Below are positions 22,329-35,179 of a stretch of 64,000 nucleotides of DNA, piece by piece. Every line of letters begins with the position of its first letter. Position 1 is the first letter of the stretch. The DNA comes from Salvia splendens (Eukaryota; Streptophyta; Magnoliopsida; Lamiales; Lamiaceae), in assembly GCF_004379255.2 (NCBI RefSeq), contig NC_056035.1, positions 36,897,773-36,961,772 on the forward strand, given 5' to 3'. The notes under the pieces are model-generated. The model searched no databases, was not told where the DNA came from, and was given only the letters and a program-made list of their open reading frames with translations. A program made the translations under genes and the position numbers.

Positions 22329-23281
22329 CCCTCCCACGCTCCTCCCAACCTCGAGTAATAGCCACTCTTCACATAGCTCGGCACTTGCAGCATCTCATAC
22401 TCCTCCGTCTCCAAATCAACGGACAAAATGTCCCAACCGGATTCCAACTCATTACCTTGATTAGCAATCCAATAGAGCTTCCCATTAGCAAACGTGGCTG
22501 TACCATCCATCGACCAACGCCCCTTGAAATTCTCGATCCTCTTCCACTTATCATTCTTCAAACTATAAACTTGCACCATCACCTCAGATAAATCCCTATT
22601 GTTATTGAAAAACCCCACCACTTTATAATCATCACTCGATTTATCATAACCTAAACCAGAAGTATAATAGGAGTAGTAGTCACCAACGTTTATTTCCACG
22701 CCGCAATCTGGCAGTTTTTTGCATATTCCCGTGGATGGGTTCCACAAAATCATTTCTTTTTTATCTATCAACAGGCAAACTAAACCATTGCAAGAACCCA
22801 CCACCCAACGATATCTCTCAGATATAAGTGAGCAACTCAAATCGAATGCTTCGGGAACAGATTGGTGCAGTATGGAATTAACTGAACACTGCTTCGTAGT
22901 ATTACCTCGATACTTCAAAATGAGTCTGTGTGTAGTGAGATTTGGAGCTGATTTTGAGAATTCGAGGTGGGCTGCGACGAATTGGGTGCTGGAAATTAGG
23001 GCTCGCCATGATTTGCAGACGCATTTGAATTTCAAGAGGGGTTTTACTGGTAGCCTCGTGAGAATTTCGATGATCACGTCGTTTGGGAGCTTGGGAATCA
23101 CAATGGAGGGATCTTCCATGGCAAGATTTCAGTGTTTGATGAGATTGATTTTGCTCTGGGTTTGATTTCAGAAAATTGAGTGGTAATTAGCAGTGAAAGG
23201 ATCGTCCAGTTTTGATTGATTGGATCATTGGAGAAGACTTTGAATTCCAAGTCCACAGTTCAGTAACATACTAACATAGTA

Positions 23282-23545
23282 CTCCCTCTGTTTCACTAAG
23301 TTGAGGCGGAACTTTTGGGCACATAGTCTAAGAAAGAGATATTGGGTATGTTAAATAAATAGTTAAAAAAGTAAGAGAGAGGAAAAAGTAGAGAGAATAA
23401 AGTATAAAGTGAATAAAGTAGAGAGAATAAAGTAAAAGAGAGTAAAGTAAGAAAGAGAAAAAAGTTACCATATATGGAAATGACTCAACTATGAAGAAAC
23501 TTCCCGAAATGGAAAAATGACTCAACTATAGTGAAACGGAGGAAG
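23282..23545. mobile_element. Stowaway-type MITE upstream of the F-box gene
   Basis: The left end CTCCCTCTGTTTCAC follows a TA; the right end GTGAAACGGAGGAAG is its imperfect complement. The interior is AT-rich with AGAGA tracts. It lies about 165 bp upstream of the F-box start, so it may overlap that promoter. Confidence 0.65.
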
Positions 23546-24029
23546 CACGAGCGTAGAATTGGAACCAATTTTCATGTGGTACACCTTTTCTCTCATTTTG
23601 AAAAAAAGATAGTAATTCATTTTATTTTTATTATAAATAATCACATTAGTTTATTTTAATGTACAGTTTAGTACTCCCTCAAATTAAAAACTTTTAGTCA
23701 TGTAAAGAAATAATAAAGTAGGAAATGAAAAATATAAAGTGAAGGAGAAAAAATAAAGTAAGTGAAAAAAATAGACTTTTACTAAAAGTGAAAATGATTC
23801 CACAGAACATATCAAAATGGGCAAATGACTCCATTACTATGGTATGAATGAAGTGCTCTTAAAGAAAAATTATATTAATTTATTTTATTCACATTTTATT
23901 TCAAGCAAATCACAAGTACTTTTCTAAATTGTCTTCAAATATTCATAATTAATCAAAATACATTAACTAATTATCGTAGGGTGAAGAACTGTTTTAAGCA
24001 ATCATAACATGACGCAACACTACGCATCT
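23546..24029. other. Intergenic AT-rich stretch with a decayed MITE
   Basis: A second, more degenerate Stowaway-like copy starts at about 23673 (CTCCCTCAAATT) and fades near 23850. Nothing else is recognised. Confidence 0.4.
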
Positions 24030-24288
24030 GGAGAAAACGAGAAAATTCTTTTTTTTTCTAGGGAACTTTAAACATTCCATAAAAGGGGTATTTTGTTGGG
24101 TAATTCCCACAAAGGGAGTAATGCATGACGGACATGCGTTTTTAAAGTAAGACGTATCTCGGTCACGCGTCACTGAAAAAACACATTTTTTTAAAAGACG
24201 CATGAGTTTCATGCGTTTTTCAAAGAGACGCATGTGGTTCATGCGTCTCTCAACGACATAAAACTACTTTCGTCATCTGGCGCCCCCC

Positions 24289-24369
24289 CCGGAATTCACC
24301 CGCGACCTCCTCCCCAACTACTTCAAGCACAACAACTTCTCCAGCTTCGTCTGCCAACTCAACACCTAC
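24289..24369 (+). pseudogene. Captured fragment of a heat-shock transcription factor DNA-binding domain
   Basis: 27 codons read as the recognition-helix part of a plant HSF, from PEF through [15 protein letters not shown] to CQLNTY. In functional HSFs the residue before QLNTY is Arg; here it is Cys. The match stops directly after NTY, followed by GTAACT, which is where plant HSF genes have their conserved intron. The capture therefore took in an exon-intron border. It is too short to fold or to bind DNA. Confidence 0.8.
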
Positions 24370-24429
24370 GTAACTCTCTCACTCTCTCTCCCTAAACTTT
24401 TTAAATCATTTTAGGGTTTTTTTTAATCT

Positions 24430-24560
24430 TCGGCAATTCAATCGACGCCGGCGGCCACTACCATCACCATCAAGCCTTCTTCCCTTACCCTTCCCGCGTC
24501 AGCATTCCGATTCCGACGAGCAGCAGCAGCACTACTCCTCTCCCCCTCCTCCGCCGCCTC
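24430..24560 (+). pseudogene. Second captured piece, probably from a class B HSF
   Basis: After an intron-like stretch, a frame reading GGHYHHHQAFFPYPSRVSI resembles the His-rich linker and FPYPSR segment that I recall from HSFB4-type proteins. The start of the normal second exon is absent, so the capture is composite. Identification is from memory and less sure than for the first piece. Confidence 0.5.
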
Positions 24561-25085
24561 CACATGCTGATGGAGCAACCACATGCTGTTGCGGTGGAGC
24601 AACCACATGCAGTGGAGAATCTAGTTTTATGTGTTGAGAGACACACGTGGCACATGCGTCTCTTAAAAAAACGCATGACGCTCACGCGTCTTTAAAGAAA
24701 ACGTGTTTTTTAGCGACGCATGACCGAGATACGTCTTATATTAAAAACGCATGTACGTCATGCGTCACTCCCTTTTTGAGAATTACTTAACAAAATACCC
24801 CTTTTATGGAATGTTTAAAATTCCCTAGAACAAAAAAAGAATTTTCTCGGAGAAAATTCACTTTAAATCAAATGAAATTGTTCAACTTCTACAAATAGTT
24901 TTAGCTTTCATGTATAAATCACTTAAGCATGAAGCATATGTAGGTGTATGTAATATATACACTCGTTGAATCAGAGTTACAATTGTTCTCATTTATAAAA
25001 CTTACGACCCTCTTTCCTCCTCTTTCAGCTTATGCACCAACATATATGCACCACGAAGAATGTCCATCATATATTTACCCGAAAT

Positions 25086-27161
25086 TTACGACTCATCCAT
25101 GAAGACGGCCCCATGTCCATTAGCTTTCAAGAACTTCTTCAACAGGAGAGCTATTATAGCTATAGTAAGCCCGAAAGCAGCCAGTGTGAACAAACGGTCG
25201 GCTGCTGGTTTATGAACCCTATTTTCCGACTTATGCAACACTTGCTCACTAGTTGTGGGCGCGGTAGGAACTGGCCTTGACGACTGTGAAACATTTGCCT
25301 CAGAAGGAGTTTCATTGGGTTCTTCAACGATTCCATTCTCTTCAGATTGGTGGGAAGGGGCTTCTGTAGTTTCCTCTACAATGTCTTGGGGAATCTGCTG
25401 AATTTCTTCGCTGTCTGTTTGTTGTGCTTCAGAATTCACGTTGCTCTGAGGCAGCGACTGTGCTTTGCTCAGCATGTATTCATGAATCTGATGTATGTAG
25501 CATTGACTTAGAGATGTATGATGGAACAAATATAAGAACATGGGTTAGGGCAAGCATACCTCATCAATCAGCTTTTGTCGTTCTGGAGACCCGAATCTAG
25601 GAGCTGATTCACGAGATTTAGTTGCAAGAGCTCGCCTCTCTTCCTTTGGGTAATCTAAGGATCCCAAAGCCCCATTTGGGCTGGTAGGCATAAATGCGAT
25701 TAGTGCTACCAATGCAGTACGAACTGCAAGAGATTCAAACAGAAGTAAGTTCCACATATATAATCAATAGTCAATATAGACAGTGAATATCTGCAAATTG
25801 ATAAATTTACCATCATGAAAGATAGTAGTATGTCTTTATGCGTCAAATATATGAAGTTGTGACTCACAGCAAAAGTCCCCAGAAAATATCACATACTATT
25901 TCACAAATAGATAAATGTTCCATGAACTAAATAATTTGAATTTGACTAGTTTACACAATTGTGCATCCAAATATCCTAGTTCAAACCTGATAGCACAAAA
26001 TAAACTTGCTAAGCTACAGTCAGAAGATGCTTTCAATAACTGAGCTTCACTACATGGTTACATAAATTCATGCACAAGCTGAAGTTCTGAACTACCATAA
26101 ATATCTTAATCATGAACATACCACTCCAGGATGGCTGCCAGTGCTCAGGGTGATGATTTGAAATGCTCAAGCATATCTTGGTCTGAGTTTCGAATCGACC
26201 ATTTGGCTGGAAAAGAAATTAAAAGATGTCAGACAATAAAGAAGTTGTTCCCTGCAGCAGAAGATTATTTGCTTCAAGTGTGCTGCTTGAGCATATGATC
26301 GATCCAATACCGTTAATAACATAAACGAAGGCGGCTTAAAAGGGTACTCGGAAGGCAACTGAATTCTGCCGTGATATATTCCTCCCTCAAACTCCGAGTC
26401 TCTTGGCCCCCTAATAGCAAATTGCCATTCAAATATATTCTCCTGGCAAAAAAAAAACATGGGGGGTTACTTCAAAAGTTGGGACAACGAAATAGCCAAG
26501 CAACCAAGTTTTGAACACAGCATCATGAACTATTGATAAGAAGAAGTATTCATAATGCCATCAAAAGAGACTTATAATTTACCAAATCACTTGTTCCTGA
26601 CCTAAAACAATGTATACTTCAATTATCAAATTAAGTTATATTCGCAGCGAGGAATCATCAATAGGTAAAAAGAAATTGATGAATAAATATTTCTAAGCCG
26701 TAAAACGTATTGGAAAATCCACCGATAAATTTTACTCCATAAATTATCCATTGGATAATCCTTATGGAGAATTCATCAATGCGACATATTCAGAAATCGC
26801 TAAACATTGTAATTCTCAGAGAGAAATTAGCTGGAGATGACATCGGAAATTCACGGGGAGATAATTGGATCGAATAGTATTATTTTTTCGATGGATATTT
26901 TCCTAACAAAATTTAAAAGCGAACTAATAATCAAAATAAAACAAAATAGTCATCTCCACGAAAAGAATCTAGCTGGATACGTAATGTAAATTTTCAACGA
27001 ATCAAATAAGAAAAATGAACACACTAAATCCTCAGTAGGGGATTCAATACCTCGAGTGGAAGGCTGACGAAATCTTCAGAAGGATTTGATTGCATTTCCT
27101 TCACCTCCTGCAAAATCCTCTTCACCGCGGGGTTCTTCCGGTTATACTTATCCTCCGCCAT
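25086..27161 (-). CDS. UBC32: Ubiquitin-conjugating enzyme E2, UBC32/UBE2J type, tail-anchored in the ER
   Basis: It passes ubiquitin from E1 to substrates of ER-associated degradation. Five exons: 27161-27051, 26442-26311, 26206-26122, 25723-25560 and 25487-25086, all with GT-AG borders and summing to 297 codons plus stop; family members are about 300 residues. The N-terminus (MAEDKYNRKNPAVKRILQE) leads into the UBC fold with the PSEYPFKPP loop. The catalytic Cys lies in TKICLSISNHHPE (exon 3), the form typical of the UBE2J class, where HPN is not conserved. A variable acidic linker rich in Glu, Gln and Ser follows, then a C-terminal membrane anchor (FTLAAFGLTIAIIALLL) and a short charged tail. 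Arabidopsis UBC32 acts in brassinosteroid-receptor turnover and stress responses. No defect was seen. Confidence 0.94.
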
Positions 27162-28896
27162 CTATCTCCAACGGCAGATCGCACCTATCACGAATTAAGA
27201 GACGAAGAATTTTTGCGAAAATGTTCGGGATTGGGATACAGAGTGTGTGTGTGTGTTTGGTTTGATGAGATAAAAAAAATTGGAACACCTTACAACAGAT
27301 GACGCGTGACGTACGCGTTGGATATTTATTGGGTGTTTACTGCATTTTCTACGGTGCGAGTCATTGCGGTTTCAACTGAAGTCGCGCATCTATTTAATAA
27401 GTATTTATCCATATTGACTTCAACGACTCAATGAAAATACATGAAGATAAAAGGTAAAAACATATTTTTGTTGAAAAAAATTAGTAAAATACTTTCTCAA
27501 ATTCCTTTCCATTGGAGAAAAAAAATTATGAAGAAAAAGATAAATAGTGTATTTCTCATTTATATCTCTCAATTTACTCTCCCTTGAAAATGCTCCAACC
27601 ACGGATGAAAATCAGATTAAAAATTAGAAATTTAAATATATGTTTAAATGTTATTTTACAAATTTTATCTGAATATTATCTTGATCTTATAGAACCGTTG
27701 CAGTTTTAGATCACATTTCACATTACCAATAATTTTTTATTTTTTATTTATGTTGATTATATTATAGTAACAATTAATATTAATTTCATTAATTTTTATA
27801 ATATAAAAATCTAAATTAATTTTTTTTCTCTAACTTCAAAAATATAATAAAAGCATAAATTTAACTTTGGTTTTGTGTTTTATTTGTAAAAATAATTATA
27901 TTAGTAATATGTTTAGATATACTTTCATTTTAATAGGATAGAGGGAGTATTTAAATTAGCTAATTGAAATAATGGATTATATTATCTTAAAAATAAGCAT
28001 TTCGCAGAGTTTATTGTGTGTTCACGGTTTGTGGTTACTAGTTTCTCCGTTCCTGGAAAGTATGGACATTTTAGTTTTGTATCAAACCCATTACTAGAAA
28101 TAGATTGAGAAAAATATTATATCTAGTATCCCAGGTATCTCATTTTTATTAATGGATAAAATTGCCCTCCAAATACAAAATTTCCTTGGGGGTATTTTCG
28201 TTCGAAAGTCGCGATGAAGTGTGAAAAATGACTATCGTATATTTTTAAAATCCAATGATTATTTATGTGCGAAATGCGTATTATGGACTAAATATGCAAT
28301 TCACTCTTGAAGATACTAGTTTGTGTATTTTAGTAAAATATTTGACATTTGAAATCTTTATAATATCATTCAAGATCTTTTTGTGCTTTTTAGCCTTTTT
28401 AAGTGAGATGCAGTTGCTTTCTACTTCTCTTTTCTATTGCACACACTACCTTTTTTTTATGGCATTCTATCTTCTATAATTATCGCTATCCTTTTTATGT
28501 TCTTGTTTAGTTATTTTCAAGGATTTTATCAGTTTTATCAGCCTTTTATCATCTACTATATGTTAATCAATTTCATTCTCTTATTCTATATTTTACATAA
28601 TTATTTAAAAAATAATAATTTAAATGGAATATAACGTCATGGTACACAACTTATTTTCCAAAAAATAGTAATACTCCATTTCATCTCATGGCTCAATTGT
28701 TTAATTTGTTTTAGTGGATTTCTGAACATAAAATTGATCTAAGTCGAAATAATTATAATTTATACAATTGCAAAAATTGTGATAAAGGTGACAAATTTTA
28801 AATGTTGTGTAGTGTGAGAAGTTAATATTGATTAGGTGCAAAATGTTCATGGATACCCTCCTATTTGGAGAAAAGGTAGTGTAGTACTGCGCTCAC
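27162..28896. other. Bidirectional upstream region of UBC32 and ALDH22A1
   Basis: This AT-rich interval separates two divergent genes. A decayed Stowaway end (GATAGAGGGAGTA, about 27939-27951) is visible. The short frames at 28255-28634 have low-complexity, Phe/Leu/Tyr-rich translations and no family match. Confidence 0.45.
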
Positions 28897-28904
28897 TATA
28901 AATA
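28897..28904 (+). promoter_or_regulatory. TATA box of ALDH22A1
   Basis: TATAAATA, 214 bases upstream of the start codon. A transcription start about 30 bases downstream, near 28930, would give a leader of about 190 bases without an intron. Confidence 0.6.
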
Positions 28905-29117
28905 TGATTACTGTGCAACCTGAAGAGTAAAGAAGAGTGAGCACTAACACACTGAGCTCAAGCAATTGTCTTGTATCCCTTTCGCCTCTCTGCTCGATAA
29001 ATGCGCTCCTTTTGAATCGGATTCCAGTTCCATCGCCGGAATTCTCATATCTCCTTTTTATCTAGGGTTTAATCCGACGCTTTCTTCGATTCCGAATCGA
29101 TCGGCGGAGCCGAGACG

Positions 29118-32100
29118 ATGGCGTTTTGGTGGCCGCTGGTAGTTATCGCCTTTGCCGTCGCGATCTGCAAGTTCCTGCTCATGCTCATTCCGCCAAATGT
29201 GCCTTCGATCGACGTCGATGCCTCCGACGGTGAGTGTTCCGTTGGCGTTCGTCCTTGATTTGACCTTTGATTCGTAGCGCGTGTGTGTGTGGCGTGGCAT
29301 AAATTTGCTCAAATCCTTTCTCATTTGTTAAATGTTTTAAGACTGAGCTGACGAGCTTAGATGCGGAGTACACTCAGCTCTGCTAGTGCTCTTTTTGAGC
29401 TATTTATCATAAATAATTAGTGTGATCGTTATTGAGTTTAGAACCGTTAGTGTTAATCCTTTAGGCATGTATACGTGAATGAGTATGGAGTTGTGCTCTA
29501 CACCGAGTCACACGTGCACTCGCATTGTGACGCTCAAGTCAGCAGATCCGCAGGTCTTGTGATTCTAATGCTGCGGAAACTCTATTTTCAATCATATGAT
29601 ACGAGATAGGAAATAGTAAATGATGATGTGATGTTTGTGTTGTTGGTGGAGATATTACATACACTCATTACGCACGATTTTGTGTTGGCAGTGCTGGACG
29701 ATGGGAGTCAGGCCAAGGAAAACAGCTTCATCTATGTAAGATTTACATATGTCCCTCTCTGTGCGCACAGACTTATTTGTATCTTCTATTAATATGTCAC
29801 TATGCACTTCTTTTAGTGATTACTTTTACTGTCAATAGATTCAATGATTCTAAGGTTTTTTGTGCTAATGAAAATCAGATTAGTTTCTGAGTTTCAAACC
29901 AGCAAAGAATTGCAGTGAGACTATTGTTTATCATTTCTGAAATTTCTTCTTAATTACAAATGACCAACTTACATACCCAAAGTGGACCTGTATTTACTGA
30001 ATTTCCACTACGCACAGTATATTGTTTTGATTCTACACTACATAAGGTTGTTCCACCAGGCATTCGTACTTTTTGAAATATTCATAGCGTGTCGTTGAAT
30101 TGAGTGATTCTGACTGCTATCATGATATGCACTAAAAATCAATTCTCATGTAATCTGTCCACTGTTGCAGATACCCTCAAGGAGACAGACTGACAAAGTC
30201 CAATGCTATGAGCCTGCAACAATGAAATATCTTGGCTATTACCCTGCATTGAAGGCTGATGAGGTTTTTTTGGCCGGATAGTGTTGAATTCACAGCCTTT
30301 TTATTGTAGACACCTCTCTTTTTCTAGTGTCTTGCATACTGATTAAAAAATTTGTTGAGTTTTTGGCCTTTGAACTGCTAAAATAATTTCTGTTAATTTT
30401 ATTTTGACTCGTGTCATTAACAAGCTCATGCATACACAGATACATTTTAATGAAGATTCGCCCTCCAACCTAGTGATTATTTACTGGGAAACTGTTCAGC
30501 TTTTGTAATATGATTTTTTTCCTTTTTGGATATAATGTTTGAGTTCTTTATTGGATGTATAAAAACTTGTGAGCACATTGCAACATAGTATATGGTACCC
30601 TAAAATTAACCTAGTGAAGTAATGTGCTTAGGTAAAAGAGCGTGTAGCACAAGCTAGGAAGGCTCAAAAGGCATGGGCCAAGAGTAGCTTCAAGCAAAGG
30701 CGCCAGTTTCTGAGGATACTTCTGAAGTACATTATTGAACACCAGGCACTTATATGCGAGTAAGGGCATCCCTGTTTTTTAAAACTGAGACTGATGGAAG
30801 TAAGAGCTTTGCAAATTTAATAGAAACTGTTAGGACGACTGCATATGAAATGTTGACTGGACAGTTGGAATTGTAAGGTTGTAATGTAACACATAAGTTG
30901 AAGTGAGCAATATCCTTTTTAAAAATAAATCAGCAGTTTTAAGTGAGAATATAAAAATTGTCTCTAATTAATGAAGCTTCAACATTATTTGACTCGTCTA
31001 GGATATGATGTGGGCTGCGAATTTGTTGGTGAAGTGCATTCAATAAACTTCACTAAGAAGATTGAATAGCTCTGACTGCTTAGAAGTAGTTGTTATTCCT
31101 AATTTCAGCATTACATCAGGCAAAGCACAGTTCTATTTTTATCTTTACTCTTATTCATATTTCCCTGTTCCACTATTCTATGGACTTTGTTGCTTACTTG
31201 TGTGACACTTCAAATAGAGTTTCTTCACGTGATACTGGAAAGACCATGATCGATGCTTCTCTAGGAGAAATTATGACGACCTGTGAGAAAATCACTTGGC
31301 TTCTAGCAGAGGGTGAAAAGTGGCTAAAACCTGAATATAGGTACACTAAATTTTCCTGTTTTTTCTCTCTCTCTTTGGCGTAGTATTCAACTTGAATAAT
31401 CTCAAGTTACTGCTTGAGGGTGATCACTTGATCTTGCTTGACACTTTACTTCTATAACATTATGCTTGCATGGCTGGCATTTGTTGTTCTGACGGTCCAA
31501 CTATATTTATATGTTCTCACCATCCATCTCAGATTGAATGTTATTCTAAAATTCTTGTCCTATTCCTGTTAAAGTTGTCATTATCTCACTGGCACTTGGG
31601 AGCTTAAGACCATGCATTTACATTCACTTTTTACCTAATAAATGCAGGTCATGCGGGAGATCAATGCTTCACAAGACAGCCAAGGTGGAATTTCATCCCC
31701 TTGGTGTTATTGGGGCCATTGTTTCGTGGAACTATCCATTTCACAACATATTTAATCCAATGCTTGCTGCAGTATTCTCAGGAAACAGCATTGTGATTAA
31801 GGTATTTTCTCTTTTCATTTGCTTTTCAGAGGATGTATATTTCTTCAAATGCTCGTGCATATATTACTTCCTCGTTCATGGTTTAGAAACTTCCTTTGAA
31901 AGCACCAACTGATTTCATCTAGGATTCTAGTTTTGTTTGCTAGTCTAAGTTTTTCCATTATTTGTAGAATATATTTTCACATAATTGGAATACGCTCCAA
32001 CTTCCCACATGTAGAAAAACTTTATCTCATAAAAGAGTTTCGCTATTAATTGTGGATTTTAGTTATCATTCCTCTGCTTCATGTGTTTCTTTCTTCATAC

Positions 32101-34416
32101 TTCTTGTTCATATAATTGAACTGAGTTTAATAGTATCACATAGCCAATCCACCCATGGCCTGGTGACTGATGTCAAAACTTGGATCAAGGGCTAAGGGCT
32201 TTAATACATGCCTATACAAAATTATACTCTCTCCTATAATGGGACACAACTGATTACAATACGAATACTATGACACTTTTTTGCCAAATACTTTCTCATG
32301 GGGATGAGGCTTTTTTATGCTTTAGGTTTCAGAACATGCAAGCTGGTCAGGATGTTTTTATTTGCGTATAATTCAAGCTGCCCTCGCTGCTGTTGGAGCT
32401 CCAGAAAATTTAGTTGAAGTTATCACAGGGTATGCTTCTGTAATTTCGTATCCTAGTACAAGCTTGTTCTTGGTTAATCTAATGAGGAGTCCACTTTCCT
32501 GCCAGGTTTGCAGAGACAGGAGAAGCTTTAGTTTCTTCAGTTGACAAAATGATATTTGTTGGATCACCTGGCGTTGGTAAAATGGTCAGTATCTCGTACG
32601 AGAAACATCATTAAATTTGTTACAAAATTATATCTATTGTCTTAACTAGATCTGCATAAAATTATTTATAATATTTTCCTTATTACCATCACCATCATCA
32701 TGTGTGTGATACTGCAGATAATGAGAAGTGCTGCAGACACACTGATACCAGTTACCCTTGAGCTTGGCGGGAAAGATGCATTTATTGTATGCGAGGATGT
32801 TGATGTGCCTCATGTATGAACAAACAACTCTTTTTCACTAGATTTAAGCATTTAGCTTCCACAATTATTCATCTTAAACCTGAAACCTGCAGTATGCAAT
32901 AATTTAATGAGCTACAACTTTTTAGGTTGTACAAATTGCCGTAAGGGGCGCTCTGCAATCAAGTGGCCAAAACTGTGCTGGGGCCGAGAGGTTTTATGTT
33001 CACAAAGACATCTATGCAACATTTGTTGCTGAAGTTGTGAAAATTGTGAAAGCTATTACTGCTGTAAGTCTTACATCCCTGCAGTCATGATTATGTGTGA
33101 TAGTAAAATTTTGATGTTATCCACAAACAACAACCATGTTTGAATTCGTTTAATGGTTGGATGTATATCTGATTGAGAATACTTCTTTAGGGTCCTCCAC
33201 TTGTTGGAAAATATGACATGGGAGCAATATGCATGCAAGAGCATTCTGAAAAGCTTCAGAGCCTGGTGAACGATGCCCTCGACAAAGGAGCTGAGATTGT
33301 TGGTCGAGGAAGTGTTGGGAATATCGGTGAAGGGGCTGTTGATCAATACTTCCCTTCAACTGTGATTGTAAATGTCAATCACACAATGAAACTGATGCAA
33401 GAAGAGGTGCTGTAATTTCTTAATAGTCACTAATTGGACTTTCACGTAAAGGTGCTTTTTTGCATTTTTAAAATTCGTTATTCACACGCAGGCTTTTGGA
33501 CCTATCATGCCGATCATGAAATTCAGTAGTGATGACGAGGTAGTCAAACTTGCTAATGACTCGAAGTACGGACTTGGTTGTGCTGTATTTTCGGGCAGCC
33601 AGCGACGAGCGAAAGCAATAGCTTCTCAAATACACTGTGGAGTTGCAGCTATTAATGATTTTGCTTCATCATACATGTGCCAGGTAAATGCTACACTATC
33701 ATTTATAGGTGACTTGATATAGATAGGAATATACTAATTTGACTCTCATCATCATTTGTGTTCTCGGGTGATTATTATGGACGATATCTTGTATACACTA
33801 TAATATAGGATAGTCCACCAATTAAATTTTTTGAGCTTTTTTCTATTGTGTAATCATTAAAATATATATTCGATCATATTTGTTGTCAATCTATTCGATC
33901 CTTCAAAGCAGACAGCCCCTTTAGTTTGTCTCATTGTGATCCAGCTTGATTGTTCGATTTATATTTCAAACCCCCTTAGATATATAGGCTAATCCACCGA
34001 TGGTTTAGCTCAGATTTTGTTTGTGTGTCTCAGTCCCTTCCATTTGGTGGTGTAAAAGACAGTGGGTTCGGAAGATTCGCTGGTATAGAAGGGCTGCGCG
34101 CTTGCTGTCTTGTTAAGTCCGTAGTGGAGGACAGATGGTGGCCGCTCGTCAAAACCAAGATACCAAAGCCTATACAGGTTAAGATTCAGAAGCAGATATT
34201 TCTCAAGAAAAAGTTGATTTTCTGGCCACATCTTGACTTCTTTGTCTACCTATCTATGCACAGTACCCTCTCTCAGAGAACGGCTTTGAGTTTCAAGAAT
34301 CACTCGTGGAAGCACTGTACGGTTTGAATGTCTGGGATCGTCTACGGGCATTGGTGGACGTTCTGAAAACCCTTTCTGAACCCAACGGTCGAAAGAGCAA
34401 TAAAAGAGCTGACTGA
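29118..34416 (+). CDS. ALDH22A1: Aldehyde dehydrogenase family 22 member A1
   Basis: It oxidises aldehydes to acids with NAD(P) and is associated with the secretory pathway in plants. Fourteen exons: 29118-29229, 29692-29735, 30171-30263, 30632-30759, 31218-31340, 31648-31801, 32326-32429, 32506-32584, 32718-32813, 32926-33063, 33191-33406, 33492-33683, 34034-34177 and 34264-34416. They total 591 codons plus stop, close to the 596 of Arabidopsis. The N-terminal [21 protein letters not shown] is a signal anchor. Visible family motifs are [15 protein letters not shown] (exon 6), the catalytic Glu in TLELGGKDA (exon 9), the catalytic Cys in [10 protein letters not shown] (exon 10), and [13 protein letters not shown] (exon 13). 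All borders are GT-AG with consistent phases. No defect was seen. Confidence 0.96.
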
Positions 34417-35179
34417 AAATGTGTGGAGCTACTCAATATTTCCAAGGTTTGTCTTAAATCTTCGCCCTGAAGCAATTGGTCTTTCTTAAATGGACTTAGT
34501 TCTGGTGGATTTGAATGATCTTTAGTCTGTATATTCTGTTCTGCCACTGATATAAAACCCTTGGCTCTTTTAATAACTTTCCTATAGGAGAACGCATCTC
34601 ATCTTTCCTCTATTGAGTTTTTTTACTCTTTCTTTAACTTCTATTAATATAGTTTAATTTTACAATTAGTAATAAATTACAGTCATCCATTCATCATTGA
34701 TTAAATCTACTTTATTACACTCAACAATTTCACCTAAAATTTCATGTCAGCCATCTTGAATAGGAGTAATATTTTAAAATTACCTTTCAGCATTTAATTT
34801 TTAGTTAATAGGCTCTTATTAGGATTTTGATTATTCACCAATTACAATATACTTCATTCATCCATCAAGAATTTGCAACAATTGCTTTACTATGTGTCCA
34901 CAAAAAGAGTATGCAACAATGACTGTATTAGGAGTTTAGAAAGAATTGTGCAATTCCCTTTTTTATTCTCATAACACTTATTATATAAAAAAATACACAA
35001 TCTATTACAAAATGTGTGCTTCAACATTTATGGTTCATTTTTAGTGAAAAGGGGAATGATTATTATTTAGTATGTAAACATATTTGGATAATAAATAAAT
35101 TTAATAAAGGAGAACAAAAATATTACAAATAATCCGAACTGTTACATATAGAGTTTACATGAAACATTGATTGATTCAC
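34417..35179. other. 3' intergenic region between convergent genes
   Basis: ALDH22A1 (plus) and the OB-fold gene (minus) end towards each other here. The stretch is AT-rich; I see no gene or mobile element in it. Confidence 0.5.

Larger units (their letters stand above)
16137..23119 (-). pseudogene. F-box protein gene (F-box plus FBA type) split by a retrotransposon
   Basis: Proteins of this family are substrate receptors of SCF ubiquitin ligases. The single-exon frame starts at 23119. An N-terminal F-box (LPNDVIIEILTRLPVKPLL, about residues 10-28) is followed by the VCKSWR motif and then an F-box-associated domain with WNPSTGICKKLP and the GLGYD motif. At 22329-22333 the frame runs into the chromovirus and ends in LTR sequence after 318 residues. 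The missing C-terminal part, from SLHVLCSHLEST to the stop at 16139-16137, lies beyond the other end of the element in the matching frame. Leaving out the insertion and one TSD copy, the two parts total 1086 bases, 361 codons plus stop, with no other defect. The break is therefore recent; the shortened protein, with about 55 LTR-encoded residues, might still bind SKP1. Confidence 0.9.
24039..24848. mobile_element. Pack-MULE-like element, 810 bp, with a captured heat-shock-factor fragment
   Basis: Long terminal inverted repeats of about 225 bp (24039-24264 and about 24622-24848) start GAGAAAATTC and match well along their whole length. The flanks are 9-bp near-duplicates, GGAGAAAAC (24030-24038) and GGAGAAAAT (24849-24857). 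Long TIRs with 9-bp duplications define Mutator-like elements. Each arm is full of GACGCATG/CATGCGTC units that pair within and between arms. The central 355 bp is GC-richer and consists of gene-derived sequence. No transposase is present. Confidence 0.82.

Noticed and set aside
28255..28634. Phe/Tyr-rich frames upstream of ALDH22A1
   Set aside because: AT-rich sequence gives such membrane-like translations by chance; no start context or family similarity.
32373..32567. Minus-strand frames inside ALDH22A1 (also 33071-33359 and 34010-34547)
   Set aside because: They are shadows of the ALDH22A1 exons, whose phases and motifs are fully explained on the plus strand.
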